Positions 23,723 through 32,952 of a stretch of 37,751 nt of DNA are shown in pieces. Below the pieces are notes generated by a model. The model was given only the letters and a program-made list of their open reading frames with translations. It did not search any database and was not told the DNA's origin. The stretch is taken from NCBI GenBank assembly GCA_025361065.1, contig JANYAY010000008.1, forward strand, positions 1-37,751, written 5' to 3'. Origin of the DNA: Deltaproteobacteria bacterium (lineage in GTDB: Bacteria; Desulfobacterota; Syntrophia; Syntrophales; Smithellaceae). Numbering within the stretch: position 1 is the stretch's first letter; every line of letters starts with the position of its first letter. A program made the position numbers and the translations under genes.

Positions 23723-24782
23723 ATCCGGATTTGATAATTTAATGGTAACCGGAGGTTGTGGATTTATCGGCAGTAATTTTATCCGTTATCTAATCGGGAA
23801 TTCCGATTTCTCCGGCAGAATTATTAATGTAGACAAATTAACATATGCGGGAAATCCCGAAAATCTCACTGATATTGCCCGTTCTTTTCCGGGAAGATAC
23901 ATTTTTCAGAAAATAGATATTTGTGATGCGGTTAAACTGGAAAAAGCATTTCTGGAATATGATATAGATGCTGTTTGCCATTTTGCTGCAGAATCACATG
24001 TAGATCGTTCCATAAAGGATCCGGGAAGCTTTATCCAGACAAATATTGTCGGTACTTTTAATCTCCTGGAAATAGCCAAGTCCCGGGGTGATGAATTTCA
24101 GCTTTTTCATCATGTCAGTACTGATGAGGTTTATGGTAGTCTCGGCGCCGAAGGACTTTTTCGCGAAGATACACCTTATCGTCCCAATAGTCCTTATTCC
24201 GCATCAAAAGCCGCATCCGATCATTTGGTACGCGCTTATTTACAGACGTTCGGAATGCCGGCGACAATTTCCAACTGTTCCAATAATTACGGTCCCTATC
24301 AGTTTCCGGAAAAACTTATCCCCCTGGTAATTTTAAATGCTCTGGAAGGAAAGCCAATACCCGTTTATGGTGATGGAAAAAATGTGCGTGACTGGCTCTA
24401 TGTGGAAGATCACTGCAGGGCCATCTGGACGATTATGAATAATGGAAATACAGGCGAAACTTACAATGTCGGCGGTAACGCAGAAATAGAAAATATTGTA
24501 ATTGTGCAAATGATTTGTGATATTCTCGACGAGATATCTCCTGCAACTTCCGGAAAATCACGCCGGGAGCTGATTTCCTTTGTTAAGGACCGTCCCGGCC
24601 ATGACCGCCGCTATGCCATAGATTTCACAAAACTAAAATCAGAACTGAATTGGTCTCCCCAGGAGTCGTTTCACTCCGGTTTGAGAAAAACAATCAATTG
24701 GTACCTGAAGCAAAAGAAATGGGTGGAGAATATTAAAACCGGCGACTATCAGGCCTGGATGAAAGAACAATACGGTTCATAG
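23700..24782 (+). CDS. rfbB: dTDP-glucose 4,6-dehydratase
   Basis: Converts dTDP-glucose to dTDP-4-keto-6-deoxyglucose, the second step to dTDP-rhamnose and other deoxysugars. 360 residues, normal length. The NAD-binding motif is GGCGFIGSN (residues 18-26). [28 protein letters not shown], the catalytic STDEVYG and YSASK (Tyr166, Lys170), [33 protein letters not shown] and [12 protein letters not shown] are all characteristic and make this a confident call. The start codon ATG lies within the preceding HDOD gene. No rfbA, rfbC or rfbD follows, so it is an isolated member of the rhamnose pathway here; the others must lie elsewhere or the product is used differently. Confidence 0.93.
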   Translation: MKTKRKSRSGFDNLMVTGGCGFIGSNFIRYLIGNSDFSGRIINVDKLTYAGNPENLTDIARSFPGRYIFQKIDICDAVKLEKAFLEYDIDAVCHFAAESHVDRSIKDPGSFIQTNIVGTFNLLEIAKSRGDEFQLFHHVSTDEVYGSLGAEGLFREDTPYRPNSPYSASKAASDHLVRAYLQTFGMPATISNCSNNYGPYQFPEKLIPLVILNALEGKPIPVYGDGKNVRDWLYVEDHCRAIWTIMNNGNTGETYNVGGNAEIENIVIVQMICDILDEISPATSGKSRRELISFVKDRPGHDRRYAIDFTKLKSELNWSPQESFHSGLRKTINWYLKQKKWVENIKTGDYQAWMKEQYGS

Positions 24783-24885
24783 CACTAAAATTTCAGGTGA
24801 ACGTTATTCTACATAAACCTTGATTTTTTTATTTGGTGAAAATCATGAACAGTCAATTGCTTGTTGATAATTTAAGGATCTTTGA

Positions 24886-26502
24886 ATGTCTCTTGATGCA
24901 ATAATAATATCTAATTTTGATACAGAGAGTCTTTCCGGTTCCAATCCTCAGCGCTTAAGCTTAAATGGCAGAGTTGCCGATATCCAGACCATTTTAAATT
25001 ACATCCGGAATGATGGTAAAATTGTAAATCCTGTTGTTGGTTCCGATAGGGACAACTGGGCGGGAACTCCAACGCTTAATGGATTGATTCTTGCGAACTT
25101 TCTAACAAAAAAAGGATTTTCCGCTGAACTCATTAATGATTTCTACCGTGATAAAGACAAGTTCATCAATGCAGTTCATCGCAATCCGACATTGATCGCA
25201 GTATCAACATCTTTTATTTATTCTAAAGATCATCTTACTCGCGTAATTAGGGATATTAGACAACATGCCCCAGATTCTTTCATTGTTGCAGGAGGGCCTT
25301 TTGTTTATCAGTCTTATCTCATTCATAAGCGTTCTGATGAACCTCTTTATAGCTCGAAGGAAATACAACAATCGTATCTTTTTTTTGAAGATAGCAATCG
25401 ACCTTCTATAGACTTATATATAGTGAGTCATCACGGCGAAAATATTTTATGTAATTTGTTAGAGATTCTACGCAATGGACAATCACCAAAGTCTATTCCC
25501 AACACTGCTTGGTATGAAAGTAGCTCCGTCCATTTTACCAATCGAATTGATGAAAAAGTGTCTATTGAAGATTGCAGCCTCAATTTGGATGAATTTGACG
25601 ATTCACTGTTTTCGTCTAACGTCATGCCAATACAAGCAAGTAATGGTTGTCCATACCATTGTGCATTCTGTAATTTTACCAGTGATCGTCGTTTTGTGTT
25701 TTCCAAATCAATAGACGAAATTATTCTTGAACTCAAAGCAGTTGCTCGCCGAGGCATTCGTTATGTTTGGTTTGTGGATGACAATTTCATGCTTGGTTCC
25801 GGCGACCTAAATAAAAATCTTAACCGTTTGGCCAATGAAAATCTGGGTATCAAATGGATGATTTTTATACGAGCTGATGCCCTGAAAAATATCGATTTTC
25901 AGTTGTTACGCAGTGCCGGATGCGTCGAAGTCCGTTTGGGGCTAGAGTCGGCCGATCCCGGCATACTTCACAACATGCAAAAACGGGCAGATCCGGATAC
26001 TTATCGAATAGTGGTTGAAAATATTCTGAAAGTTGGGATTAATTGTTCTTGTTATTTCATCTTCGGTTTTCCTGGCGAAACCTTGGAAACTGCTCAGCGA
26101 ACGCGTGACTTTATAAAAAGCATCGAATATCCTGAACTGGAGGGCATCATGCAGTGGTCACTTTATCCATTCATGCTTGCGCCATTGAGTCCGATATTTG
26201 AGGAAGATCAAAGAAAGCGTTACGGCCTTAGGGGTACCCTTACACGTTGGTCTCATACAACCATGAATTCTGAACAGGCACAACAAGAAGTAATAAAAAC
26301 AATTCTATCCACTGAGCGGTCAGGTGCAATTTACAGAAGCGACAATATGCTGCTACTAGATACAATGACTTCTGAGCAAAAGAAAGCTTTCTTCAACGCA
26401 AGGAATATCCTTTCGAAGAAATCTATGACGGGAGAGCTCTCTAGTAGCGAAATAGTAAAGGGATTTTGTGAGGTAATACCTTCCAGCATGTGGAATGTTT
26501 AA
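24886..26502 (+). CDS. B12-binding-type radical SAM protein
   Basis: 538 residues. The N-terminal part (about 50-170) resembles a cobalamin-binding Rossmann domain as in other B12 radical SAM enzymes: GLILANFLTKKGFSAELIND, LIAVSTSFIYSKDHL and DSFIVAGGPFVYQ, but no DxHxxG base-off motif is seen, so cobalamin binding is uncertain. The radical SAM core starts with CPYHCAFC, a CX3CX2C cluster motif at Cys255, Cys259 and Cys262. IRYVWFVDDNFMLG, EVRLGLESADPGIL and YFIFGFPGET then follow, all typical of the class. The product is unknown. Neighbouring enzymes are a deoxysugar dehydratase upstream and a methyltransferase downstream, so modification of a sugar, lipid or peptide is possible. Intergenic gaps around it are A+T-rich. 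Confidence 0.87.
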   Translation: MSLDAIIISNFDTESLSGSNPQRLSLNGRVADIQTILNYIRNDGKIVNPVVGSDRDNWAGTPTLNGLILANFLTKKGFSAELINDFYRDKDKFINAVHRNPTLIAVSTSFIYSKDHLTRVIRDIRQHAPDSFIVAGGPFVYQSYLIHKRSDEPLYSSKEIQQSYLFFEDSNRPSIDLYIVSHHGENILCNLLEILRNGQSPKSIPNTAWYESSSVHFTNRIDEKVSIEDCSLNLDEFDDSLFSSNVMPIQASNGCPYHCAFCNFTSDRRFVFSKSIDEIILELKAVARRGIRYVWFVDDNFMLGSGDLNKNLNRLANENLGIKWMIFIRADALKNIDFQLLRSAGCVEVRLGLESADPGILHNMQKRADPDTYRIVVENILKVGINCSCYFIFGFPGETLETAQRTRDFIKSIEYPELEGIMQWSLYPFMLAPLSPIFEEDQRKRYGLRGTLTRWSHTTMNSEQAQQEVIKTILSTERSGAIYRSDNMLLLDTMTSEQKKAFFNARNILSKKSMTGELSSSEIVKGFCEVIPSSMWNV

Positions 26503-26841
26503 CTTCTTTACTTATTGCAAAATTAAACTTTTTTAGAAGTTTATCAGTATGCAACTTGTGCCACTAGAGAAAGTTTCCATCCTCCTGTTTGAGTTCATAG
26601 CTTAAATGAATTGTGATTTATTGTCTTCATCTGCACTCATGTATTGTCCATTGTCGCCAACATGATTTGCTTTAAACGAGGAAATAACTTATACACTATT
26701 GTCTTGAGTTTACTTTGTCAGTCTGCTAAAAGGCGCAAATTAAAGTGAACGGATATGAGTTGCAGCGACGTAATAAAAGGATCGAGGTCCGATTTACATT
26801 ATATTCCTGTCAAAGATTATATTTTATCCCTAGAGGAGAAA
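26503..26841. other. intergenic region, small inverted repeat
   Basis: A+T-rich gap between the radical SAM and methyltransferase genes. It holds the small inverted repeat TAAACTT-TTTTAG-AAGTTTA (26524-26543) with no T tract, so termination is doubtful. If the methyltransferase starts at 26755, the gap is 250 bases. Confidence 0.4.
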
Positions 26842-27687
26842 ATGGTGGCAACAAAGTCGAAGTCGAATTTGACCAATTCTCAAGACTATCTTATGGAAAA
26901 CGAAGACGAAGCGATCCGTCTTGAAGTGAAGACTGATCCGGCAGCCCTGCATAGACAGGCCCTCTGGTGTGGTTTGAAACCGGGCATGCGTGTCCTTGAT
27001 GTAGGATGTGGTGTTGGAAAAACTACGGCACTGCTTTATGAAATGATCCAACCGGAAGGAAGTATCGTTGGTATTGATTTTTCTGAGTCGAGGATATTAT
27101 ACGCCAAAGAGCATTACGGTGGCAAAAAAGGTGTTGAGTTCTGTCGTCAGGACATACACGATTCAATGACAGGATTGGGGCAGTTTGATCTTATCTGGGT
27201 CAGATTTGTACTAGAGTATTTTCGTCGGGAATCCCTGGATATTGTCAAGAAACTAAAAGATTGCCTGAAACCAGGAGGCACACTGTGCCTGATCGATTTA
27301 GATTATAATTGTTTGAATCATTATGAATTGCCATCAAAAATTGCCGAGTTATTGCCGAAAATCATGGCTCTATTGGATGAGAAATATAATGTTGATACAT
27401 TTGTGGGACGCAAACTTTATTCTTTCCTGTATGACAATAGTTTAGAAAATATTGAAGTTAATTTAGAAGCTCATCATTTAATATATGGCCCAGCAAAGGA
27501 AACCGATATATTTAATTGGACCAAAAAAGTAGAAATAGCAGCAAAAAAAGCGGATTATTTATTTAATGAATATGATGGAGGATACTCTGCATTTATTTCT
27601 GACTTTGAGCGATTTTTTCTTGATCCAAGACGTTTTACTTATACACCTCTCATTTTATGCAAGGGAACCCGGCCTTTACTCGGGTAA
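26842..27687 (+). CDS. class I SAM-dependent methyltransferase
   Basis: 281 residues from the ATG at 26842, chosen for GAGGAG just upstream (a short three-base gap); an earlier in-frame ATG at 26755 would add 29 residues but has no ribosome binding site. The Rossmann SAM site is VLDVGCGVGKTT, with acidic IVGIDFSES as the ribose-binding strand and FDLIWVRFVLEYF plus LKPGGTLCLIDLDYNC as motifs IV and V. The opening QDYLMENEDEAIRLE and GLKPGMRVLDVG fit the methyltransferase 11/25 type. The C-terminal 100 residues carry an insertion of unknown specificity. The gene follows the radical SAM gene and may modify the same product. Its 3' end overlaps the convergent kinase gene by 49 bases. Confidence 0.85.
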   Translation: MVATKSKSNLTNSQDYLMENEDEAIRLEVKTDPAALHRQALWCGLKPGMRVLDVGCGVGKTTALLYEMIQPEGSIVGIDFSESRILYAKEHYGGKKGVEFCRQDIHDSMTGLGQFDLIWVRFVLEYFRRESLDIVKKLKDCLKPGGTLCLIDLDYNCLNHYELPSKIAELLPKIMALLDEKYNVDTFVGRKLYSFLYDNSLENIEVNLEAHHLIYGPAKETDIFNWTKKVEIAAKKADYLFNEYDGGYSAFISDFERFFLDPRRFTYTPLILCKGTRPLLG

Positions 27688-30536
27688 GTAGCATTATCAA
27701 TTATTTTTCGAATATTAGACAGCAAATCATCAGGGTGATATGGCTTGCTGATAAATCCGGCAGCTCCTGTTTTGATTAATTCTTCTATCTGTTGCGAACT
27801 GGAGTACCCGCTGGTCATTAATACTTTAACACGAGGATTAATGGCTATTAAATCATTTAAACATTTCTTGCCTCCCTTGCCGGGCATAATCAAATCTAAA
27901 ATAACCAGATGAATATTTTCCTTCTGAGCTTCATAAATTTCGCTGGCCTGTTCACCATTTTCCGCGCTTATTATTGTGTAGCCATATAAACTCAAGGTGT
28001 CGCTGCTTGTATCTAAAATGCTTTTTTCATCATCAACAAGAAGGATAGTTTCCGTACCTGTTTGTATTTGTCTCGGCTGCGGTAGTTCGATCACTTCTTG
28101 AGGTCTTATGGCTGTTGAGGCCGGGAAAAGAATAGTGAAAGTTGTACCTTTCTCCAATTCACTTTCACAGTAGATAAACCCATTATGGCTTTTCACTACT
28201 CCATAGACAACAGCAAGACCAAGCCCCGTGCCTTTGCCTACTTCTTTTGTGGTAAAAAATGGTTCGAAGATATGATTTATTACCTCTTTTTCCATACCGG
28301 AACCTGTATCGGAGACAGATAGTTCAACATAATTACCGGGTGGTATATTCAAGCCGCCAGCGTAAGTATTTTTCGACAAAAAGATATTTTTTGTGGTTAT
28401 CGTTATATTTCCGCTTTCACCCATGGCGTCGCGGGCATTAATAACCAGATTCATGATTATTTGTCCGATCTGGGTAGAATCGGCATTAATGGGAAAAATG
28501 TTTTTATCGAGGTTGTTTTTAATTTCAATCATTTTGGGAATTGATTTTGAAAGTAGGTTCTGTGTACTTTCAATTTCATTATTAATGTTGACTGCCTTGG
28601 ATTGCGGTTCCACTTTTTTACTGAATAGCATCAACTGTTGAACCAGTTGCCGTGAACGCTGGATTAATTCTCCTATGTTGTTGAGATAAATCATATCTGT
28701 TTCATTGCCGGTTCTTCCCGAAATCATTAGCTGATTATATCCCATGATAGCCTGAATGATATTGTTGAAGTCGTGCGCGATTCCGCCGGTTAACGTGCCC
28801 ACGGCTTCCATCTTGGAAGCCTGCAGCAACTGGACTTCCATGTTGCGTAATTTAGTGATATCCTTTAAAGTTCCGACAATCCCAATAACCTTTCCTTCCG
28901 CATCTAAATCCGGTGCCCCGGTGAATGTTACGTAGCGAGGCAGTTCTTTTTTGTTTAAAAGAATAAAATTTTTATCTCTAACAGTTGATTTGCCCTCAAT
29001 GATTTCATGGAAAATATGGGCAAAACTGACACGATCGTCCTCACGCATAAAATCGGTCATGTTTCTACCCCAGAGATCATTCCTGCTATGGCCGAAAACT
29101 TCTTCCCATGCGGGATTAAAGTATTTAAATTTTCCTTCCTGATCCAACTGATAAATAATATCCGGCGAATTGTCGCTTAAGTTACGGAAGCGCTCTTCAC
29201 TTTCTTTGAGTTTTTTGTGAGCAAGTGCATTGTTCAAGCTGGTACCGATTTGCGGAGCGATACCCATCAGCAAACTCAAATCGCTTTGGGTGAGGGGGCT
29301 TTTTGTTTTCGTACCATCGACAGCAAGAACACCTTCTGCTTTACCTTCGTAAATTATCGGGACACAAATAAAAGCTTTAATCCCTAATTTGTTCATAAAG
29401 TTTGCACTTTTCTTGGAAAGCTTGCTTTCGATATCAGTGGTGTCATTGATCAGGAATGGTTTTATATCCCGGTAAACTAAATAAAAAATGCCTTCTGAAT
29501 TCGGATTGTCCAAAGTGAAATCAGTACTTTTTAATAAAGCTTCCTCTTCTGGTGTGTATCCATAGCCGGTAGTAAAAACCAGTTTAGTATTTTCCTGGTT
29601 GGCGAGCATTATCATGCCGCGGTTGAATTGGAGGCGCTTCTGTAGCGCATCTGTAATAAAATTTAGGAGTAGTTGCGGATCAAGAATAATGGAAGCGGCT
29701 TCACCAATCTCTTTGATCAAAGCTAATTCATTATACCTGACATCGAATTGTTTCATTAATTGATCGCCAATGCTTTGTTGGCTTTCCACTGATTTGTCTA
29801 TATCTTTTCTCTCCAGTTTTCCCGCTATTAGAAAACTGAATGTTGAAACTAATGCAAAAATTAAAGAATAAATAATCCATGATTTAATAGGCACTAAAAA
29901 AAGTAAAATTAATGACAAAGTGATGCTTATAATGGATGAATAGCCGGCAATTAATTTCCAGATCATTGCCGGTGTTATTTTCCAGGAGATAATATATTTG
30001 CAGGATGAATCACCTTTATGGACGCATTCCTGATGTTCGATTTGGGGATACTGGCCGGTAAATAATTTGGCCAGACTTTCAAACATACCGATTCTGTTTT
30101 CGCACTGGTAAGGTTTTTCTTTTACACCCTCCTGGGGAGTTGTGATCATTTCCAGCTTGTTTGCAGCGATTTGGTTTATTTGAAATATTATATGTCTTGT
30201 TAATGTGGAGGAGATTTTTCCCATCATCCAGTAAGCCATAGCAGGCGTAACAAATCCTGCCGTATATTGTCTCAAAAGTGACGATGACTCTGATGTTATG
30301 GCAAAGCGTCCTGCTTCTCTCGCTATCTGATGATTTTTGGTATTTTTAATTAAAAAATCATAAAAACGATCACTCTGATTCTGAGTGAACCAATGGCCGT
30401 GATCTTCCAGTTCATGAGGGGCAATTTGAGAATACTCCAACAGTTCATTTATGCTTACGGAAGGATAATTCTCTTTCAGTAAATCTATGTATACTAAGAG
30501 AATGACACTATTATAAAGAGGGGTATTTTCCATCAT
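27639..30536 (-). CDS. hybrid sensor histidine kinase with V4R-like, GAF, PAS and receiver domains
   Basis: 965 residues. The first 180 resemble a V4R (4-vinyl-reductase-like) ligand-sensing domain ending QECVHKGDSSCKYIISW. Two membrane helices follow (about 190-240), then a coiled linker, a GAF domain (about 275-430), and a PAS domain (about 440-560) with FRNLSDNSPDIIYQLD and the C-terminal VGTLKDIT. The HisKA site is GGIAHDFNNI with His588, and the HATPase has NLVINARDAMG, VSDTGSGM and GKGTGLGLAVVYG. A C-terminal receiver (about 830-950) has LVDDE, phosphoacceptor Asp881 in LDLIMPG, and KPY. It is thus a membrane-bound kinase with built-in receiver, needing another regulator or phosphotransfer protein. 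Its ATG overlaps the stop of the PilZ gene (TAATG). Confidence 0.92.
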   Translation of the reverse strand: MMENTPLYNSVILLVYIDLLKENYPSVSINELLEYSQIAPHELEDHGHWFTQNQSDRFYDFLIKNTKNHQIAREAGRFAITSESSSLLRQYTAGFVTPAMAYWMMGKISSTLTRHIIFQINQIAANKLEMITTPQEGVKEKPYQCENRIGMFESLAKLFTGQYPQIEHQECVHKGDSSCKYIISWKITPAMIWKLIAGYSSIISITLSLILLFLVPIKSWIIYSLIFALVSTFSFLIAGKLERKDIDKSVESQQSIGDQLMKQFDVRYNELALIKEIGEAASIILDPQLLLNFITDALQKRLQFNRGMIMLANQENTKLVFTTGYGYTPEEEALLKSTDFTLDNPNSEGIFYLVYRDIKPFLINDTTDIESKLSKKSANFMNKLGIKAFICVPIIYEGKAEGVLAVDGTKTKSPLTQSDLSLLMGIAPQIGTSLNNALAHKKLKESEERFRNLSDNSPDIIYQLDQEGKFKYFNPAWEEVFGHSRNDLWGRNMTDFMREDDRVSFAHIFHEIIEGKSTVRDKNFILLNKKELPRYVTFTGAPDLDAEGKVIGIVGTLKDITKLRNMEVQLLQASKMEAVGTLTGGIAHDFNNIIQAIMGYNQLMISGRTGNETDMIYLNNIGELIQRSRQLVQQLMLFSKKVEPQSKAVNINNEIESTQNLLSKSIPKMIEIKNNLDKNIFPINADSTQIGQIIMNLVINARDAMGESGNITITTKNIFLSKNTYAGGLNIPPGNYVELSVSDTGSGMEKEVINHIFEPFFTTKEVGKGTGLGLAVVYGVVKSHNGFIYCESELEKGTTFTILFPASTAIRPQEVIELPQPRQIQTGTETILLVDDEKSILDTSSDTLSLYGYTIISAENGEQASEIYEAQKENIHLVILDLIMPGKGGKKCLNDLIAINPRVKVLMTSGYSSSQQIEELIKTGAAGFISKPYHPDDLLSNIRKIIDNATYPSKGRVPLHKMRGV

Positions 30537-32602
30537 TACCTCACCGTATTCACTTTCAGCAAACTATCCATGTAAAGGAGAAAATCATCAGCGTATTTTG
30601 TTCTCAGTATCCATAAAGAGTACTGCTTTTCTTCCTCAATTTTTTGCGAAGTAAGATAGGTGGCAGGAAATAGAAGCAAAGGAATCCTCTCGGCGGTAAA
30701 AAAACCGGATAAATTATCTAGTGCCGCCGATAATTTGGCCCACGGAAGTTTATCCGGTTCGAGCACAAGTATTTTAATGCCGTTTAGTAAATCGGATAAA
30801 TTAAACCCCATGTCTGATTTATTAACTATAAACAAAGCCATTTGTTGACCAGCAAAAGAGAGGCAATATGTATGGCAATCTCTCTTGAACCCGGCTCTGA
30901 TAAATGATTGTTTTAGAGCTTCCGATGGAATTTCCAACCCCAGAGCGCTCATCAGGAGACCACCGGAGGTATTTTCATAAAACTCTCTTAATCTGGCTAA
31001 ATCGGAAATAACGGCTTCCTTTAATTCCCAGTCCGCGGGTAGTTTTTCTATCTCGGATTTTTTTTCGAAAAGAAGGTAGGAAAACAAATCCAGAGAACTT
31101 TTCTTGGGATCATTTAAGTGACGGGCAAAACGGCCAAAAATGCGATCAATGATTTTGTTCTCCGGCTGGTAATAGGTCATAACATGATCCATTTTCGCTG
31201 AAGGGAATCGGGAATAGCCGCTAAGGTATTGAGTGATTTGCTTTAGTACCGCTGGGCCGGGCAGACGGTTGCCCATTCGCCGGGCGGCAAAATGATGAAT
31301 TATCCAGGAAGGCCCGTAAGCATGCACCAGGGCAATATGTCCGTAAATTTTACCGTTTTTCTCATAAACAAAATGCCGCGCAATATCCGGATTGTCCTTG
31401 TATAATTTCCGATATGTTTCTTTAAAAGTTTCCCGATGAGGCTGGAGATACTCGTATTTTTCACCATAAATAAAGCCGGTGTCGAAAAAAAATTCCCAAA
31501 GAGCATCCATATCCACTTCAGTGGAAACACGGGCATTACAATCCAGATATGTGCCGAGAATATGATTGAGTTGGCTGTAGGAATAGACATCCATATCGAC
31601 AATCGCCAGACCGCATTGCACAGTGTTATTTTCCTGATCTTCCTGGCGGTAAACAACTTGAGCGGAACAATCTATTTTTAAGATACCGGCGTAAACTATG
31701 GTTATATGTGGAATAATCATTCCGGGTAAGAGAGTTTCTTCGTCAATCTTATCCCGTATGGAAAATCCCGCGGAAGAAATATCAAATATGTCGCGTTCCA
31801 ATGTCCCTTTGAAGAAAGGGTGCTCAAAACTCATGGAAAACGCGGGAACAATGTGTTGACGTAGATTGCGCATTTCTCTTTTCGGGAACAATGCCATCTG
31901 ATTGCTGAGGGGTACAAATACCATCCTGCCCTCGGGCAAATCCATATCATTGCGGATACATCTGCACAAACCGGAGAAAAGCCTAGTGCCATTTTGGGAA
32001 AGATTGATCAGAGCCGATTTTTTTTCATCGAGTCCTTTCATGTTTCTATTGCCAGTCAATTTGATTGCCAGGCCGCTGGGGGTAAAATCTATCAACAAGC
32101 CGGGTACATTAAAATCACCCTGAATCACTTTACAGGTTATGTCTGCACAGCGATAGCGTTTTGTTCTGCGCTTGGTTATGGAATAACTTTTTTCCGGAAT
32201 AGTTATTTTGATCTGATTGTCAATTTTGCTGATGATTTCGGTTGCGGCTAAAATTGTAGTATATCCATCCTCGATCATTAAATAAGCAGGGTTGCTTTTT
32301 CCCAGATCGTCAGGATCGGTCTGAATATCCAGCAGACAGATGAGCTCGTCTTTTATGCAGGGCTGGGGGTAAGCTTTGATTAAGATTTGTTCGTCTGTTA
32401 TATCGTCATTAAAAAGTATAGAAATGTGACCATCAATAAAGTTGATATGATTTAATTTATTAACCAGTTTTTTCTGGTCCCACAGCCTTTGTATACCTAA
32501 TTCATCAAATAGCTTGCCATGCTGGAAAATTCGCGAGGGGGCAAATTGAGGTGACGTGCTCTGTGTAAAAGCGTTCGTGATTTTGTAATCTTTTTCCGTC
32601 AT
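30536..32602 (-). CDS. PilZ-PilZ-GNAT-like fusion protein
   Basis: 688 residues with two PilZ-type domains. The first (about residues 140-240) opens KRRTKRYR and ends in DFTPSGLAIKL. The second (about 245-350) opens around REMRNLRQ and has DISSAGFSIRD, the D-x-S-x-x-G half of the c-di-GMP site. From about 365 a GNAT-like region appears: LWEFFFDTGFIYGEKYE, RHFVYEKNGKIYGHIALVHAYG, WIIHHFAARR and GPAVLKQITQYL; the remaining 250 residues may be a second acetyltransferase-like lobe. This would be a c-di-GMP-responsive acyltransferase or binding protein. The target is unknown. It is the first gene of a minus-strand operon with the hybrid kinase, the two overlapping by one base, which ties them functionally. 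The start ATG has only a weak ribosome binding site. Confidence 0.8.
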   Translation of the reverse strand: MTEKDYKITNAFTQSTSPQFAPSRIFQHGKLFDELGIQRLWDQKKLVNKLNHINFIDGHISILFNDDITDEQILIKAYPQPCIKDELICLLDIQTDPDDLGKSNPAYLMIEDGYTTILAATEIISKIDNQIKITIPEKSYSITKRRTKRYRCADITCKVIQGDFNVPGLLIDFTPSGLAIKLTGNRNMKGLDEKKSALINLSQNGTRLFSGLCRCIRNDMDLPEGRMVFVPLSNQMALFPKREMRNLRQHIVPAFSMSFEHPFFKGTLERDIFDISSAGFSIRDKIDEETLLPGMIIPHITIVYAGILKIDCSAQVVYRQEDQENNTVQCGLAIVDMDVYSYSQLNHILGTYLDCNARVSTEVDMDALWEFFFDTGFIYGEKYEYLQPHRETFKETYRKLYKDNPDIARHFVYEKNGKIYGHIALVHAYGPSWIIHHFAARRMGNRLPGPAVLKQITQYLSGYSRFPSAKMDHVMTYYQPENKIIDRIFGRFARHLNDPKKSSLDLFSYLLFEKKSEIEKLPADWELKEAVISDLARLREFYENTSGGLLMSALGLEIPSEALKQSFIRAGFKRDCHTYCLSFAGQQMALFIVNKSDMGFNLSDLLNGIKILVLEPDKLPWAKLSAALDNLSGFFTAERIPLLLFPATYLTSQKIEEEKQYSLWILRTKYADDFLLYMDSLLKVNTVR

Positions 32603-32952
32603 CGCATAAGCTCTTTTTTCTTTCTTTTATGAAAAAGGATGAAGCAAGAACAAACCTAATATTTATAATACATAACTTATTAAATATAACCGCGAATTCT
32701 AATAATTGTCAATGACAAATTGAAGATTATCCAGTATTGACAAAGGCAATACTGATTTCAAAAACAAAATTACTCGAAGATTGGCCTGTAACTTACGATA
32801 TAGATAATACAATCAGCTTAATGGTATCTCTGCGGCTGGATTATTACTCTTGAGCTTTTGAAACAAATTTGTAAATATACGTTCTCCAGCGATGCCGTAT
32901 TAAGACGGTTTGACAAAAGGGCAAATCACGCCCCAAACAGGTTAAAGAGCAG
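32603..32952. promoter_or_regulatory. divergent regulatory region with hairpin
   Basis: Separates the leftward PilZ/kinase operon from the rightward phosphate transporter gene. It contains a perfect palindrome CAGTATTG-ACAAAGG-CAATACTG (32732-32754), a candidate operator, and a possible rightward promoter TTGGCC (32781) with GATAAT (32803-32808). No gene is seen. Confidence 0.5.
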
